Below are positions 26,183 to 36,972 of a stretch of DNA of 64,000 nt, piece after piece (positions within the stretch are counted from its first letter, which is position 1; each line of letters opens with the position of its first letter). Both the position numbers and the translations under genes were made by a program. Under the pieces are notes generated by a model. It saw nothing but the letters and a program-made list of their open reading frames with translations, was not told where the DNA came from and searched no databases. This DNA comes from Pseudorhizobium xiangyangii (GTDB taxonomy: Bacteria > Pseudomonadota > Alphaproteobacteria > Rhizobiales > Rhizobiaceae). The stretch covers positions 1 to 64,000 of the forward strand of contig NZ_JAJAWH010000012.1 of NCBI RefSeq assembly GCF_020531965.1, written 5' to 3'.

Positions 26183-28441
26183 TCACCCCGAAAACTTTCC
26201 GCTGCGGGGAAAGCCCTTCGGCACGAGACGCCCGGCCGTGGCACGGTCGCCCAGCCATTCGACCAGTTCTTCCTTCGACTTGGTGAAGATACGACCGGCC
26301 GAGTCTTCCCAGGTGAGGCCGTCGGCGATCGCGAAGCACTTGACGTCGGAAATGCCGCCGTCCTTGTAGCGCTGCAGGCGTACGCCCTTGCCGCGGCTCA
26401 TCTCAGGCAATTGCGCCAGCGGGAAGACCAGCAGCTTGCGGTTTTCGCCAACGACGGCCACGTGGTCGCCGGCAACCGGCACGACCAGCTTTGTTTCGTC
26501 CGGCATGCCGACGTTCATGATCTGCTTGCCCTTGCGGGTATTGGCGATCATCTCGCTTTCGGCGACGACGAACCCGTTCCCGGCAGTCGACGCCAGCACA
26601 AACCTGCGCGACGCGTCGTGGACGAAGGCCGTCAGGATGTCCTGGTCGTTTTCCATGTCGACCATGATGCGGAGAGGTTCGCCATGACCGCGGCCGCCCG
26701 GCAGCTTGTCGGCGCCGATCGTGTAGACCTTGCCGCCCGTCGTGACGAGCAGCAGCTTGTCCGTCGTCTGCGCAGGGAAAGCGAGCCTCAGCGCATCGCC
26801 CTCCTTGAAGGTCAGCGATGACGTGTCGGCGATATGTCCCTTCAGCGCACGAATCCAGCCCTTTTGCGAGATGACGATCGTGACCGGTTCCTTCTCGATC
26901 ATCGCCTGCTGGATAGCCTCGACATCGGCGTCCGGGGCTTCTGCGAACTGGGTGCGGCGACGGCCAAGCTCCGTCGCCTTGGCGAACTTCTTCTTGACGT
27001 CCTGGATCTCGACTTCGACGACCCGCCAGAGCTTCTCGTCGGAAGCGAGCAGGGTTTCGATGTCGGCCTTTTCCTGTGTCAGTTCGTCGAATTCCTTGCG
27101 GATCTCGAACTCTTCCAGCTTGCGCAGGTTGCGCAGCCGCATGTTGAGGATCGCTTCGACCTGGATCTCGGTCAGGTCCCACTTGGCGACCATGACGGGC
27201 TTCGGCTCGTCCTCCTCGCGGATGATCCGGATGACCTCGTCGAGATTGAGATAGGCGATGAGCAGGCCGCCGAGGATCTCAAGGCGACGATCGATCGCGG
27301 CGAGTCGGAACTTCGAGCGGCGGACGAGGACTTCCTTGCGATGGTCGAGCCATTCCAGCAGGACCTCGTTGATCGCCATGACCCGGGGTACCTTGCCCAT
27401 GGACAGGACGTTCATGTTGAGCGGGAAGCGGTTCTCGAGATCGGTCAGCCGGAACAGCGATTCCATCAGCAGCGTCGCATCGACCGACCGGCTCTTCGGC
27501 ACGAGAACGACACGGACATCCTCCGCGGACTCATCGCGGATATCTTCCAGCAGCGGAAGCTTGCGGGCGATGAGCAGCTCGGCGATCTTCTCGATCAGCC
27601 GCGACTTCTGCACCTGATACGGGATTTCGGTGATGACGATCTGGTAGCCGCCGCGACCGAGATCCTCCATCTCCCATTTTGCGCGGACGCGAAAACCGCC
27701 GCGGCCGGTCCTGTAGGCCTCGATGATCTGCTCGCGGCTGTCGATAATGATGCCGCCCGTCGGCATGTCCGGGCCGGGAATGAACTCCACCAGCTTTTCG
27801 ACCGTCGCGTCGCGATGCTTGATAAGATGCAGTGCCGCGTCACAAAGCTCGTGCGCGTTGTGCGGCGGGATCGACGTCGCCATGCCGACAGCAATGCCTG
27901 ACGAGCCGTTCGCGAGCAGGTTCGGGAAGGCGGCCGGCATGACGACCGGTTCCTCGTCTTCCTCATTGTAGGTGGGGCGGAAATCGACGGCGTCCTGCTC
28001 TATCCCTTCCAATAGAAGGGCGGCGACCTCGGTCATGCGCGCTTCGGTATATCGATAGGCGGCGGCACTATCGCCGTCGATATTGCCGAAGTTGCCCTGC
28101 CCGTCGACGATCGGATAGCGCTGCGAGAAATCCTGCGCGAGGCGCACCAGCGCATCGTAGACCGACTGGTCGCCGTGCGGGTGAAACTTACCGATCACGT
28201 CACCGACGATACGGGCGCATTTCTTGAAGGCGGAGTTCGGGCGGATTCCCATCTCGCTCATCGCATGGATGATGCGGCGGTGAACCGGCTTCAACCCGTC
28301 GCGAACGTCGGGCAGCGCACGGTGCATAATCGTCGATAGAGCATAGGCGAGATAACGCTCTTCGAGCGCCGCCTTCAGGTCGATCGGTACGATGTGATCG
28401 CCGCCTTCGCCGTCTGACGGCGGTGTAAGATTTTGTCCCAT
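26183..28441 (-). CDS. parC: DNA topoisomerase IV subunit A
   Basis: ParC forms the cleavage and religation half of topoisomerase IV, which unlinks daughter chromosomes. The 752-residue protein begins with a short leader, then the winged helix domain with the active Tyr131 in [10 protein letters not shown]. The C-terminal beta-pinwheel contains the [10 protein letters not shown] blade repeat and related blades (residues 500-740). At the position corresponding to the quinolone-sensitive serine the sequence is [12 protein letters not shown], with Gln instead of Ser; this is seen in relatives from memory and not checked. It converges with bpt. Confidence 0.96.
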   Translation of the reverse strand: MGQNLTPPSDGEGGDHIVPIDLKAALEERYLAYALSTIMHRALPDVRDGLKPVHRRIIHAMSEMGIRPNSAFKKCARIVGDVIGKFHPHGDQSVYDALVRLAQDFSQRYPIVDGQGNFGNIDGDSAAAYRYTEARMTEVAALLLEGIEQDAVDFRPTYNEEDEEPVVMPAAFPNLLANGSSGIAVGMATSIPPHNAHELCDAALHLIKHRDATVEKLVEFIPGPDMPTGGIIIDSREQIIEAYRTGRGGFRVRAKWEMEDLGRGGYQIVITEIPYQVQKSRLIEKIAELLIARKLPLLEDIRDESAEDVRVVLVPKSRSVDATLLMESLFRLTDLENRFPLNMNVLSMGKVPRVMAINEVLLEWLDHRKEVLVRRSKFRLAAIDRRLEILGGLLIAYLNLDEVIRIIREEDEPKPVMVAKWDLTEIQVEAILNMRLRNLRKLEEFEIRKEFDELTQEKADIETLLASDEKLWRVVEVEIQDVKKKFAKATELGRRRTQFAEAPDADVEAIQQAMIEKEPVTIVISQKGWIRALKGHIADTSSLTFKEGDALRLAFPAQTTDKLLLVTTGGKVYTIGADKLPGGRGHGEPLRIMVDMENDQDILTAFVHDASRRFVLASTAGNGFVVAESEMIANTRKGKQIMNVGMPDETKLVVPVAGDHVAVVGENRKLLVFPLAQLPEMSRGKGVRLQRYKDGGISDVKCFAIADGLTWEDSAGRIFTKSKEELVEWLGDRATAGRLVPKGFPRSGKFSG

Positions 28442-28621
28442 GGCCTTGACTAGCGGAAAGCCTGATTTTCAGCAAGATTCGTGGCAAAGCAGCCTGTGGA
28501 TGAAACGTCGCAGGATGGTCGCGGCCCTTCAACAAAATCATGGACGTTTGTTCGCCGCCGCCTATAACAGCGGGAAATGCAACATGTCGGGCTGCACCGC
28601 CCGAAAAGGGAGAACTTCGTA

Positions 28622-29812
28622 ATGTCTCACGCCGGCAAGATGCGGCTTCTCATGGCCGGTACGGGCCTCCTGATGATGGCGGGACCGGCCTTTTCGCTGG
28701 ACGGTGCCGACCTCGTCGCGAAGATCAACGCGGCAATGGGCCTGCCCGACAACCCGCTTGCCGCCAAGACCATAGATGTTCGCGGATCGACCGTCACCTT
28801 GCGCGACGCAACCTACAAGCCGGTGCCGACAGGCGAAGCCATGTCGCTTGGCGACATCACGCTCGAAGGCGTCGTTGAAGACGGCGGCGCCTACACGATC
28901 GAGAAGGTGCTTTTCCCGAACGTCAACGTTCGGGAAGACAAGACCACCGTTTCGATTGCCGACATCTCCATGACAAACGTGACCGTGCCGGCTGACGTCA
29001 CCGGCGACACGCTGGATTCCGTTCTTCTCTATGAGGAAGCATCGTCGGGTCTGATGGAGGTTACGTTTGACGGAAAGCCGGTATTCTCCGTCGAGTCGTC
29101 CGTCTCGACGACCGAAATTGCCGAAGACCAGTCTTCGGTCGGGTTCGCGATGGAAGTCTCGGGTATCGCGGCGGATCTCTCGACGGTGGAAGATCCCAAG
29201 TCACGCGAGGCCATCGAAGCGATGGGCGTTACCTCGCTGAACGGCAGCATGTCGCTCAGCGGAAGCTGGCAGCTAGAGGACGGCCTTGTCGACATCGACG
29301 ACTACAATTTCGCCTTCGACGACATCGGCAAGCTTGCCATGGCATTCAGCATTTCCGGCTACACGATGGACTTCGTGAAGGCCGCAGCGGAAACGTCGAA
29401 CGCGATGCAGGAAAATGGCAGCAAGGAAAGCCAGGATGCAGCGGGCCTTGCCATGCTCGGGCTCATGCAGCGACTGACCTTCAACAGCGCCGAGATCAGC
29501 TTCGATGATGACGGCATCACCAATCGCGCCCTGGATTATGCGGGCAAGGAACAGGGCATCACCGGCGAGGCCATGGGGGAGATGCTGAAGGCCATGACAC
29601 CGCTGATGCTGGCGCAATACAACGTGCCGACATTGCAAAACATGGTGAGCGAAGCGGTCAACACCTACATCGACAATCCCGGCAACCTGATCATCACCGC
29701 CGAACCTGAAAACCCGGTCCCCTTCCCGATGATCATGGGAGCGGCCATGGGCGCGCCGGAGACGCTTCCGGACGTGCTGGGCGTGACAGTGGAAGCCAAC
29801 CGGCGGCGGTAA
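28622..29812 (+). CDS. Exported protein of unknown function
   Basis: The 396-residue product has a signal peptide (KMRLLMAGTGLLMMAGPAFS) and then a long beta-rich, acidic sequence with repeated short stretches such as GDITLEGVV, VSIADISMTNV and LNGSMSLSGSW. It has no cysteine near the cleavage site, so it is not a lipoprotein. This composition suits a periplasmic or outer membrane associated beta-structured protein, but I recognise no family. The ATG at 28622 is preferred because it starts just before the signal peptide. It is divergent from parC and convergent with the SulP gene. Confidence 0.75.
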   Translation: MSHAGKMRLLMAGTGLLMMAGPAFSLDGADLVAKINAAMGLPDNPLAAKTIDVRGSTVTLRDATYKPVPTGEAMSLGDITLEGVVEDGGAYTIEKVLFPNVNVREDKTTVSIADISMTNVTVPADVTGDTLDSVLLYEEASSGLMEVTFDGKPVFSVESSVSTTEIAEDQSSVGFAMEVSGIAADLSTVEDPKSREAIEAMGVTSLNGSMSLSGSWQLEDGLVDIDDYNFAFDDIGKLAMAFSISGYTMDFVKAAAETSNAMQENGSKESQDAAGLAMLGLMQRLTFNSAEISFDDDGITNRALDYAGKEQGITGEAMGEMLKAMTPLMLAQYNVPTLQNMVSEAVNTYIDNPGNLIITAEPENPVPFPMIMGAAMGAPETLPDVLGVTVEANRRR

Positions 29813-29831
29813 CGCTCTATCGATTGTTACG

Positions 29832-29865
29832 AAAAGGCCTCCGGCAGATGCCGGAGGCCTTTTTG
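29832..29865. terminator. Bidirectional terminator
   Basis: AAAAGGCCTCCGGC (29832-29845) pairs with GCCGGAGGCCTTTT (29850-29863) around a 4-base loop, with T on both sides. It lies between the exported protein gene and the SulP gene, which converge here. Confidence 0.9.
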
Positions 29866-29866
29866 T

Positions 29867-31351
29867 TTAGTGCCCGGATGCAGGCCGGGGAGCGTGTTGC
29901 TTGTCGTGCAGTCCGAAGCGGTCGATCATGTGGGCACTCGCCTCGTTGACCCCGCGCAGGTTGACCTCGACACCGTGACGGCGGAACTTCAGTACGACAT
30001 CATCAACAACCCCGACCGCCGAAATGTCCCACAGATGGGCTTCCGTGACATCGATCGTCACCCGCTTCAGCGGCTCGCCGAAATCGAACGCCTTGATGAG
30101 GATTTCGGTGGAGGCGAAGAAAATCTCGCCGTCAACATGATACGTGCGCTCCGTGCCGTCGGCGCTCAACTCCGAGCGGACATGGAAAAGACGCGACACC
30201 TTGCCGGCGAAGAAGACACCGGAGAGCAGCACTCCGACCAGAACGCCCTTGGCGAGATCATGTGTCGCGACGACGGTCACGACCGTTGCCAACATCACGA
30301 TCGAGGACGGCAGCGGATTTCGGCGGAGATCGATTATCGAGCGCCACGAGAATGTGCCTATCGAAACCATGATCATGACGGCGACGAGCGCAGCCATCGG
30401 GATGATCCGCACGATGTCGTCGAGGACCAGGATGAGGACGAGCAGGAACGCGCCGGCCACGAAGGTGGAGAGGCGGCCGCGACCACCGGACCTGACATTG
30501 ATGACGGACTGGCCGATCATGGCGCAGCCGCCCATGCCGCCGATGAGGCCGGAGGCGATATTGCTCACCCCCTGCCCCACGCATTCCTGGCTCTTGTTGC
30601 TGTTCGTATCGGTCATCTCGTCGACAATCTTCGCGGTCAGCAGGGATTCCAGCAGACCGACGGCAGCAAGGGCCAGCGAATACGGAAAGATGATCTCCAG
30701 CGTCTCCCAGGTCAGCGGAACCTGAGGCAGTGCAAAGATCGGAAGGGTCGCTGGCAGTTCGCCCAGATCGCCGACCGTGCGGATATCCATGCCGAAGTAG
30801 ACGGAAATGCCGGTCAGCACGGCGATTGCAACGAGTGGCGACGGGATGGCCTTCGTGACCAGCGGGAACAGGTAGATGATGCCAAGGCCAGCAGCAATCA
30901 TCACGTAGGTTTCCACCGGGACACCGATCAGTTCCGGCAACTGCGCCATGAAGATCAGGATCGCGAGCGAGTTGACGAAGCCCGTCATCACCGACTTCGA
31001 CACGAAGCGCATGACGCGGCCGACCTTGGCAAGCCCCGCGAGGATCTGCAGCAAGCCCATCAGCAACGTGGCAGCGAAGAGATATTGCAGGCCGTGGTCG
31101 CGCACCAGCGTGACCATCAGGACGGCGGTCGCAGCCGTTGCCGCGGAGATCATGCCTGGGCGGCCACCCGTGAAGGCGGAGACACAGGCAATAGCGAAGG
31201 AGGCGAAGAGGCCGACCTTTGGATCCACGCCGGCGATGACCGAAAAGCCGATGGCTTCGGGAATGAGCGCAAGTGCGACGACGATACCGGACAGGATGTC
31301 GCCGCGGATGTTGGAAAACCATTCACGTTTGTAGGTAGTAAAACCGTTCAT
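29867..31351 (-). CDS. SulP family inorganic anion transporter with STAS domain
   Basis: The 494-residue protein carries about 11 transmembrane segments. The SulP signature [21 protein letters not shown] is near residues 32-52, [17 protein letters not shown] follows in the middle, and a C-terminal STAS domain spans about residues 395-485 ([30 protein letters not shown]-like). It should import sulfate, bicarbonate or a related anion. The ATG at 31351 begins the transport domain; the frame continues upstream into sequence that folds as RNA. The 5' leader is described separately. Confidence 0.9.
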   Translation of the reverse strand: MNGFTTYKREWFSNIRGDILSGIVVALALIPEAIGFSVIAGVDPKVGLFASFAIACVSAFTGGRPGMISAATAATAVLMVTLVRDHGLQYLFAATLLMGLLQILAGLAKVGRVMRFVSKSVMTGFVNSLAILIFMAQLPELIGVPVETYVMIAAGLGIIYLFPLVTKAIPSPLVAIAVLTGISVYFGMDIRTVGDLGELPATLPIFALPQVPLTWETLEIIFPYSLALAAVGLLESLLTAKIVDEMTDTNSNKSQECVGQGVSNIASGLIGGMGGCAMIGQSVINVRSGGRGRLSTFVAGAFLLVLILVLDDIVRIIPMAALVAVMIMVSIGTFSWRSIIDLRRNPLPSSIVMLATVVTVVATHDLAKGVLVGVLLSGVFFAGKVSRLFHVRSELSADGTERTYHVDGEIFFASTEILIKAFDFGEPLKRVTIDVTEAHLWDISAVGVVDDVVLKFRRHGVEVNLRGVNEASAHMIDRFGLHDKQHAPRPASGH

Positions 31352-31367
31352 CTGGGAAATTTCGCAA

Positions 31368-31434
31368 AAGAAGCATCCACCGGATGTGATCCGGTTCAGG
31401 AGCCTTTTATGGCTAAAAGGATGTGATGCTTTGC
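31368..31434 (-). promoter_or_regulatory. Structured 5' leader of the SulP gene (three-way junction)
   Basis: A closing stem pairs AAGCATC (31371-31377) with GATGCTT (31425-31431). Inside are two perfect hairpins: ACCGGAT/ATCCGGT (31379-31395, loop GTG) and CCTTTT/AAAAGG (31403-31420, loop ATGGCT). Together they make a three-way junction that ends about 20 bases before the SulP start codon. A further G+C-rich part (about 31440-31500) containing a duplicated GACTC lies upstream. This suggests a cis-acting RNA. It may be related to leader motifs reported upstream of sulfate permeases in alphaproteobacteria, but I cannot match it to a named one. Confidence 0.55.
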
Positions 31435-31590
31435 GTTGTCCGGCGGATCGGCGGCCGGAAGAGCCACCCGGGAGTCTCACCCGAGTCCTTGTGATGAAGG
31501 GTCTATAGCGGCAGACTGACTGCCGCACAACGTGATGAACGCCAGCTCGCACAAAGAGACCGGGACTAGCCGCCCCGGCCTGCTTCTTGA

Positions 31591-31917
31591 TCAGTCGAGA
31601 ACCTGGATAACCGAACGGGTCTGCGGGTTCACGAGGACGCGGCGCTCATTGACGACCGTGTAGGCATAGTCGCTGTGACCATCGATCGTACGGACCTCGA
31701 CCGTGTCCGGAAGGGGGGAGCCGACGACGATTTCACCTTCATAGGCGACGGAAGGAACGCTCTGCTCCATGACGTAGGTCCGGACTTCGCCGGGAACGAC
31801 GACCGTCGATCCCGTAACGACCGGGGCCGATTCCTGGACGATGACCGTGCTCTGCGCTAGGGCCGCGCCGGAAACCATAACGAAGGCCGCGGAGGCGGCC
31901 AGCAGCATAGTGCGCAT
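31591..31917 (-). CDS. DUF1236 domain secreted protein
   Basis: The 108-residue protein has a signal peptide (residues 1-21, ends GAALA-Q) and the C-terminal DUF1236 core ([20 protein letters not shown]). Such small exported proteins are common in rhizobia and have no defined function. The ATG at 31917 starts the signal peptide and is preceded by a purine-rich AGGAGAAAG. It lies between the SulP leader and aspS on the same strand but with its own spacing on both sides. Confidence 0.85.
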   Translation of the reverse strand: MRTMLLAASAAFVMVSGAALAQSTVIVQESAPVVTGSTVVVPGEVRTYVMEQSVPSVAYEGEIVVGSPLPDTVEVRTIDGHSDYAYTVVNERRVLVNPQTRSVIQVLD

Positions 31918-32061
31918 GTTCTTTCTCCTGTGCTTCTGCTGGCCAGACAACACAGGAACGAGAATAAGGTTCCGGCACATGCGGCCGCCAAAAGTCCCAT
32001 GGAACGCGAAACGGCGGCCTTCCGGCCGCCGTTCGAACGTTCGGTCACTGTGACCTGAAGA

Positions 32062-33849
32062 TCAGTCTTTCTTCTGCGGCACGACACGCATAGCCAGCTC
32101 GCGCAGCTGCGTCGGCGTGGCTTCCGAAGGCGCCCCCATCAGCAGGTCCTGAGCCTGCTGGTTCATCGGGAACAGCGTGATCTCGCGCAGGTTCTTGGCA
32201 CCCGTCAGCAACATGACGACGCGGTCGACACCGGCTGCCATGCCGCCATGCGGAGGCGCGCCGTACTGGAACGCACGGTAGAGGCCGCCGAAGCGGTCTT
32301 CCACGTCCTGCTGGGAAAGGCCCACCATTTCGAAGGCCTTGACCATGACTTCCGGCAGCTGGTTACGGATCGAGCCCGAAGCGATTTCAAAGCCGTTGCA
32401 AACCATGTCGTACTGGTAGGCCTTGATCGTCAGCGGATCCTGGTTTTCCAGTGCGTCGAGGCCGCCCTGCGGCATCGAGAACGGGTTGTGGGCAAAATCG
32501 ATCTTCTTGTCTTCCTCGTTGTGTTCGAAGAACGGGAAGTCGACGATCCAGCACAGGGCGAACTGGTCCTTGTTGGACAGGTTCAGTTCGTCGGCGGCAC
32601 GGGTACGCGCCTCACCTGCGAACTTGTAGAACTTCTCCGGCTCGCCGGCGACGAAGAAGCAGGCATCGCCCGCTTCGAGGCCAAGCTGGACGCGCAGCGC
32701 CTCGGTGCGCTCCTCGCCGATATTCTTGGCGAGCGGGCCTGAGCCGGCGACCTTGCCTTCTTCTTCCTTCCAGAAGATGTAGCCGAGGCCGGGCTGACCC
32801 TGCTGCTGCGCCCATGCGTTCATGCGGTCGCAGAATGCTCTGGAACCGCCGGTCTTGGCCGGGATCGCCCAGATTTCGACCTTCGGGTTGGACGCGATCA
32901 TGCCGGCGAACACCTTGAAGCCGGAGCCAGCGAAGTGTTCGGTGACGGCTTCCATCTCGATCGGGTTGCGCAGGTCCGGCTTGTCGGAACCGTATTTGCG
33001 GATGGCGACATCATACGGGATGCGCGGGAATTCCTGGGTAACGGGCTTGCCTTCGGCGAACTCTTCGAAGATGCCGCGCATGACCGGCTCCATCGTCTCC
33101 CAGATTTCTTCCTGGGTGACGAAGCTCATTTCGAGGTCGAGCTGGTAGAATTCGCCCGGCAGGCGGTCGGCACGCGGGTCTTCGTCGCGGAAGCACGGCG
33201 CGATCTGGAAGTAGCGGTCGAAACCGGCCACCATCATCAGCTGCTTGTACTGCTGCGGCGCCTGCGGCAGGGCAAAGAACTTGCCGGGATGGATACGCGA
33301 CGGAACGAGGAAGTCGCGCGCGCCTTCCGGCGACGACGCGGTCAGGATCGGCGTCGAATATTCGGTGAAGCCACCGGCCGTCATCTCGCGGCGCATGGCG
33401 GCGATGATCTGGGTGCGCTTGACGATGTTCTTGTGCAGCGTTTCGCGGCGCAGGTCGAGGAAGCGGTACTTGAGGCGGACGTCTTCCGGATATTCCGGCT
33501 CGCCGAAGACGGGCAGCGGCAGTTCCTTGGCGGCCCCGAGAACCTCGATTTCCTGGGCGTAGAGTTCGATCTCGCCGGTCGCCATGTTCTTGTTGGTGGT
33601 TTCTTCCGAACGCGCCTTGACGGTGCCGTCGATGCGGATAACCCATTCGCCGCGCACGGTTTCGGCCAGTTTGAAGGCCGGGCTGTCCGGGTCGGCGACG
33701 ACCTGGGTCATGCCGTAATGGTCGCGAAGGTCGATGAACAGCAGGCCGCCATGGTCGCGGACACGATGAACCCAGCCGGAAATGCGGACATTGGAGCCGA
33801 CGTCCGCCTTGCGGAGGGCTGCACAGGTGTGGCTGCGGTAACGATGCAT
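32062..33849 (-). CDS. aspS: Aspartyl-tRNA synthetase
   Basis: This 595-residue class II enzyme charges tRNA-Asp, and alphaproteobacterial members often also charge tRNA-Asn. The N-terminal OB fold ([20 protein letters not shown]), motif 2 ([19 protein letters not shown]) and motif 3 ([16 protein letters not shown]) are present. The insert domain typical of bacterial AspRS lies between. Whether it is the non-discriminating type depends on the presence of asnS and gatCAB elsewhere, which the window does not show. The ATG at 33849 is the standard start MHRYRSHTC. Confidence 0.97.
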   Translation of the reverse strand: MHRYRSHTCAALRKADVGSNVRISGWVHRVRDHGGLLFIDLRDHYGMTQVVADPDSPAFKLAETVRGEWVIRIDGTVKARSEETTNKNMATGEIELYAQEIEVLGAAKELPLPVFGEPEYPEDVRLKYRFLDLRRETLHKNIVKRTQIIAAMRREMTAGGFTEYSTPILTASSPEGARDFLVPSRIHPGKFFALPQAPQQYKQLMMVAGFDRYFQIAPCFRDEDPRADRLPGEFYQLDLEMSFVTQEEIWETMEPVMRGIFEEFAEGKPVTQEFPRIPYDVAIRKYGSDKPDLRNPIEMEAVTEHFAGSGFKVFAGMIASNPKVEIWAIPAKTGGSRAFCDRMNAWAQQQGQPGLGYIFWKEEEGKVAGSGPLAKNIGEERTEALRVQLGLEAGDACFFVAGEPEKFYKFAGEARTRAADELNLSNKDQFALCWIVDFPFFEHNEEDKKIDFAHNPFSMPQGGLDALENQDPLTIKAYQYDMVCNGFEIASGSIRNQLPEVMVKAFEMVGLSQQDVEDRFGGLYRAFQYGAPPHGGMAAGVDRVVMLLTGAKNLREITLFPMNQQAQDLLMGAPSEATPTQLRELAMRVVPQKKD

Positions 33850-34070
33850 TTGATTAACTATCCTGGACTGGTGCTGAACTGCGGCGAGCGGCGTGAAAAA
33901 ACCATCGAGCCGGCAGACGGAAATTCGGCGCGAAAAGCGCATGGTCGACCCGCTTTGTCAAGACTTTGCCCCTCCTGCCGGCTTTTCACCTGTCTTTCCA
34001 GCAGGACCTTGCTAGAACTTCTGCAAGCGAACGACGGCAATGAGTCGAGCGCCTCCCGCGGAAGTCTTTC

Positions 34071-35309
34071 ATGAGCCAGATTCGCCCCCTGATTCCCCTG
34101 CTCGTCACTGCCGGCATCCTGATCGGCGGCAACGGACTACAGGGAACGTTCATTGCGTTGCGCGGCTCGCATGAAGGCTTTTCACCCTCGATCATCGGGA
34201 TGATCGGAGCCGGTTACAGCGTCGGCTTCGCGATCGGCTGCATCTACGTCACCCGCCTGCTCCGGAGTATCGGCCATATCCGGACCTTTTCCGCGATGGC
34301 GGCAATCGGCGCATCCTCTTCGCTTGCGCTGTCGCTGGTGATGGATCCGACCTTCTGGTTCGTGATGCGCTTCATTATCGGGATTGCGGTCGCCAGCCTT
34401 TTCGCAACGGTGGAGAGCTGGATCAACGCCAAGGTGACGAACGACAATCGCGCGCGCACCCTCTCCCTCTACCGTGTTGTCGATCTCGTCTCGGTGACCG
34501 CGGCGCAGTACATGATCCCGGTTGCAGGGATCGAGGGAACAGTGATCTTCAGCGTCATCGCGATCGCCATGACGCTTTCGCTGGTACCGATCTCGCTCGC
34601 CGATCGTTCCAGCCCGGCGCCACCGGAAGCGATCCGCTTCGACCTCAAGGCCGTCTGGCGCATCTCGCCGCTCGCCGTGGTGGGCGTGATCTGCGTGGGG
34701 CTCGCCATGGCGGCCTTCCGCAATATCGGCCCGATCTACGGCGAAACGATCGGCATGAGCATAACCTCGATCGCAACCTTCATGAGCGCCGGCATCATCG
34801 GCGGCGTAGTGCTGCAATATCCGCTCGGCGTCTATTCCGACAGGCTGGACCGGCGCACGGTCATCCTCTGGACGACCGTCGGTGCGATCCTGACCGGTGC
34901 CTATCTTTCCTTCGGCGCGGGAACCAATGAAACCGCCAACATCATCGGCGTCTTCCTGTTCGGCGCCTTTTCCATGCCGCTCTATTCGCTCTGTTCCGCT
35001 CACGGCAACGACTATGCGAAGGATGGCGAACACGCGATCGTCTCCGCCGGACTTCTGTTCTACTGGTCGATCGGCGCAACCATCGGACCGCTTTTCGCCG
35101 CGCTACTGCTGGAATATTACGGGCCGGAGGTCTTCTTCATTTACACCTCGGTGATCTTCGCGGGTTTTGCCCTGTTCACCATGAAACGGATGGGTGCGCG
35201 CGCCGCTGTCCCGCCCGAGGAACGGCCTCGCCGATTCCGGGCCCTTTTGCGAACTTCGGCCTATTTCAACAAGCTCGCGGCACCGCCGGACAAAGAAGAT
35301 CGTTCCTGA
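34071..35309 (+). CDS. MFS transporter (YcaD-like)
   Basis: The 412-residue protein has about 12 transmembrane helices with a YcaD-like layout: GLQGTFIALRGSHEGFSPSI early, GYSVGFAIGCIYVTRLL, and FIIGIAVASLFATVESW in the first half. The central loop is basic and hydrophilic. Substrate unknown; family members are suspected efflux carriers. It is divergent from aspS and followed 81 bases later by rnd on the same strand. Confidence 0.9.
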   Translation: MSQIRPLIPLLVTAGILIGGNGLQGTFIALRGSHEGFSPSIIGMIGAGYSVGFAIGCIYVTRLLRSIGHIRTFSAMAAIGASSSLALSLVMDPTFWFVMRFIIGIAVASLFATVESWINAKVTNDNRARTLSLYRVVDLVSVTAAQYMIPVAGIEGTVIFSVIAIAMTLSLVPISLADRSSPAPPEAIRFDLKAVWRISPLAVVGVICVGLAMAAFRNIGPIYGETIGMSITSIATFMSAGIIGGVVLQYPLGVYSDRLDRRTVILWTTVGAILTGAYLSFGAGTNETANIIGVFLFGAFSMPLYSLCSAHGNDYAKDGEHAIVSAGLLFYWSIGATIGPLFAALLLEYYGPEVFFIYTSVIFAGFALFTMKRMGARAAVPPEERPRRFRALLRTSAYFNKLAAPPDKEDRS

Positions 35310-35390
35310 TTGCGTCCTGTTATATTGACATATGCAGCCGGAAGGAGAAGGAAGACTGATCTTTTGACGTGAATTCTTGTGACTGGACTA

Positions 35391-36536
35391 ATGATCGAAA
35401 CGACTGCCGCACTGGAAGACGCCTGCCGGGCGCTTGCCCAATCCGATTTCATCACCATCGATACCGAGTTTCTGCGCGAAACGACGTTCTGGCCGCAGCT
35501 CTGCCTTATCCAGATGGCGAGTCCGACCCTGGAGGTGCTCGTCGATCCTCTCGCCAAGGGATTGGACCTCAAGCCGTTCTTCGAGCTGATGGCGAACCCG
35601 AAGGTCATCAAGGTGTTCCATGCCGCGCGGCAGGACATCGAGATCATCCACCACCTGGGCAATCTCGTGCCGCATCCGATCTTCGACACGCAGGTCGCAG
35701 CTATGGTCTGCGGCTTCGGCGACAGCATTTCCTATGACCAGCTCGTCCAGCGGATCAACGGAGAGCAGATCGACAAGTCGTCGCGCTTCACGGACTGGAG
35801 CCGGCGCCCGCTTTCCGAAAAACAGCTCGACTACGCGCTGGCTGACGTTACGCATCTTCGCGATGTCTATCAGGCGCTCAAGGAACAGCTTGAGCGCGAA
35901 GGCCGCGCGACGTGGCTGAACGAAGAGATGGCGATCCTCGAATCCGCCGGCACCTACGATATCCATCCCGACGACGCCTGGTTGAGGCTGAAGGCACGCC
36001 TGCGCAAGCCGACCGAGCTTGCCATCCTGAAGTATGTCGCCGCCTGGCGCGAGCGGGAGGCGCGTAGCCGCAACGTTCCGCGATCGCGCGTGCTGAAGGA
36101 CGATGCGATCTTCGAGGTCGCCCAGCAGCAGCCGAAGGATACGGAAGCATTGTCGCGGCTCAGGACCATTCCCAAGGGCTGGGAACGTTCGACTTCAGGC
36201 GCGGCCGTCATCGAAGCGGTCAATGAGGCACTCGCCCTGCCGAAGACCGAGATGCCGCATGCGCCCAAGCCAACCCGTTCGCCCGAGGGCTCCGGTGCCG
36301 CCGTCGAGCTTCTCAAGGTGCTCCTGAAGCTGATCTCCGACAAGGAAGGGGTCGCCGCCAAGGTGATCGCCAATACCGACGACCTGGAAAAGATCGCGGC
36401 CGAGGGGGAGACCGCCGAGGTGGCAGCACTTCACGGCTGGCGGCGAGAACTGTTTGGCGAAACTGCGCTGAGACTGATCTCCGGCAGCGTCGCCCTGCGG
36501 TTCGTGGACAAGAAGATCGAGGCCGTGGAGCTTTAA
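35391..36536 (+). CDS. rnd: Ribonuclease D
   Basis: RNase D trims the 3' ends of tRNA precursors. The 381-residue protein begins with the DEDDy exonuclease domain: Asp24 and Glu26 in FITIDTEFLRE, Asp84 in HAARQDIEI, and Tyr/Asp in LDYALADVTHLRDVY. An HRDC domain follows (about residues 205-285), and a C-terminal region of about 70 residues completes the protein. The ATG at 35391 is used; a GTG 12 bases upstream is also possible. Confidence 0.94.
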   Translation: MIETTAALEDACRALAQSDFITIDTEFLRETTFWPQLCLIQMASPTLEVLVDPLAKGLDLKPFFELMANPKVIKVFHAARQDIEIIHHLGNLVPHPIFDTQVAAMVCGFGDSISYDQLVQRINGEQIDKSSRFTDWSRRPLSEKQLDYALADVTHLRDVYQALKEQLEREGRATWLNEEMAILESAGTYDIHPDDAWLRLKARLRKPTELAILKYVAAWREREARSRNVPRSRVLKDDAIFEVAQQQPKDTEALSRLRTIPKGWERSTSGAAVIEAVNEALALPKTEMPHAPKPTRSPEGSGAAVELLKVLLKLISDKEGVAAKVIANTDDLEKIAAEGETAEVAALHGWRRELFGETALRLISGSVALRFVDKKIEAVEL

Positions 36537-36564
36537 TCCACGGCCCTTCCTCACGCTTCAAGGC

Positions 36565-36972
36565 TCATCCGTGCAGCCTTGCACCCTTGGTGATCTTGTC
36601 GACGATCTTCTTGTCGGCTCGCATGGCGATGCCGACAACCTTCGCATCGTCCGGCGAGAACCGCCCGAAGACTTCGCGGTTCGCCACATCGTGGCCGGTT
36701 GCAAACATCTCCTCGACATAGATGGATGTGGTGACCGCACGCTCCAGCGAACGAAGGTGGATCGTGCGGAGATCGTCCTGGCCGGCACTCAGGACGACCA
36801 TGGGCTGGACGCTCAGCCGATTGTAGACATTGCCCGTCGCATCCCGATAAGGTTCGCCGATGATCGTCGGATATTGGGCGACGATCCCGCTCGTCAGGAA
36901 AGCGGTCACGTTGAGCTCCTGCCAGGGAGCAAGGTCATTGCGAAGGACGATGGCGATCTTGGTATCGAACAT
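36565..36972 (-). CDS. DUF2000 family protein
   Basis: The 135-residue protein matches DUF2000, a PTH2-like fold: KIAIVLRNDLAPWQELNVTA at the N-terminus, EPYRDATGNVYN, and MFATGHDVANREVFGRFSP. The function is unknown. It is divergent from an AraC-type regulator, whose best start codon lies on the same four bases (CATG, 36970-36973). DUF2000 and AraC genes occurring as divergent neighbours is a recurring arrangement in proteobacteria as far as I recall, suggesting that the regulator controls this gene. Confidence 0.85.
   Translation of the reverse strand: MFDTKIAIVLRNDLAPWQELNVTAFLTSGIVAQYPTIIGEPYRDATGNVYNRLSVQPMVVLSAGQDDLRTIHLRSLERAVTTSIYVEEMFATGHDVANREVFGRFSPDDAKVVGIAMRADKKIVDKITKGARLHG

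Noticed and set aside
29870-31426. 518-codon + strand frame opposite the SulP gene
   Set aside because: Shadow of SulP in high G+C DNA; it includes no recognised domain and no ribosome site.
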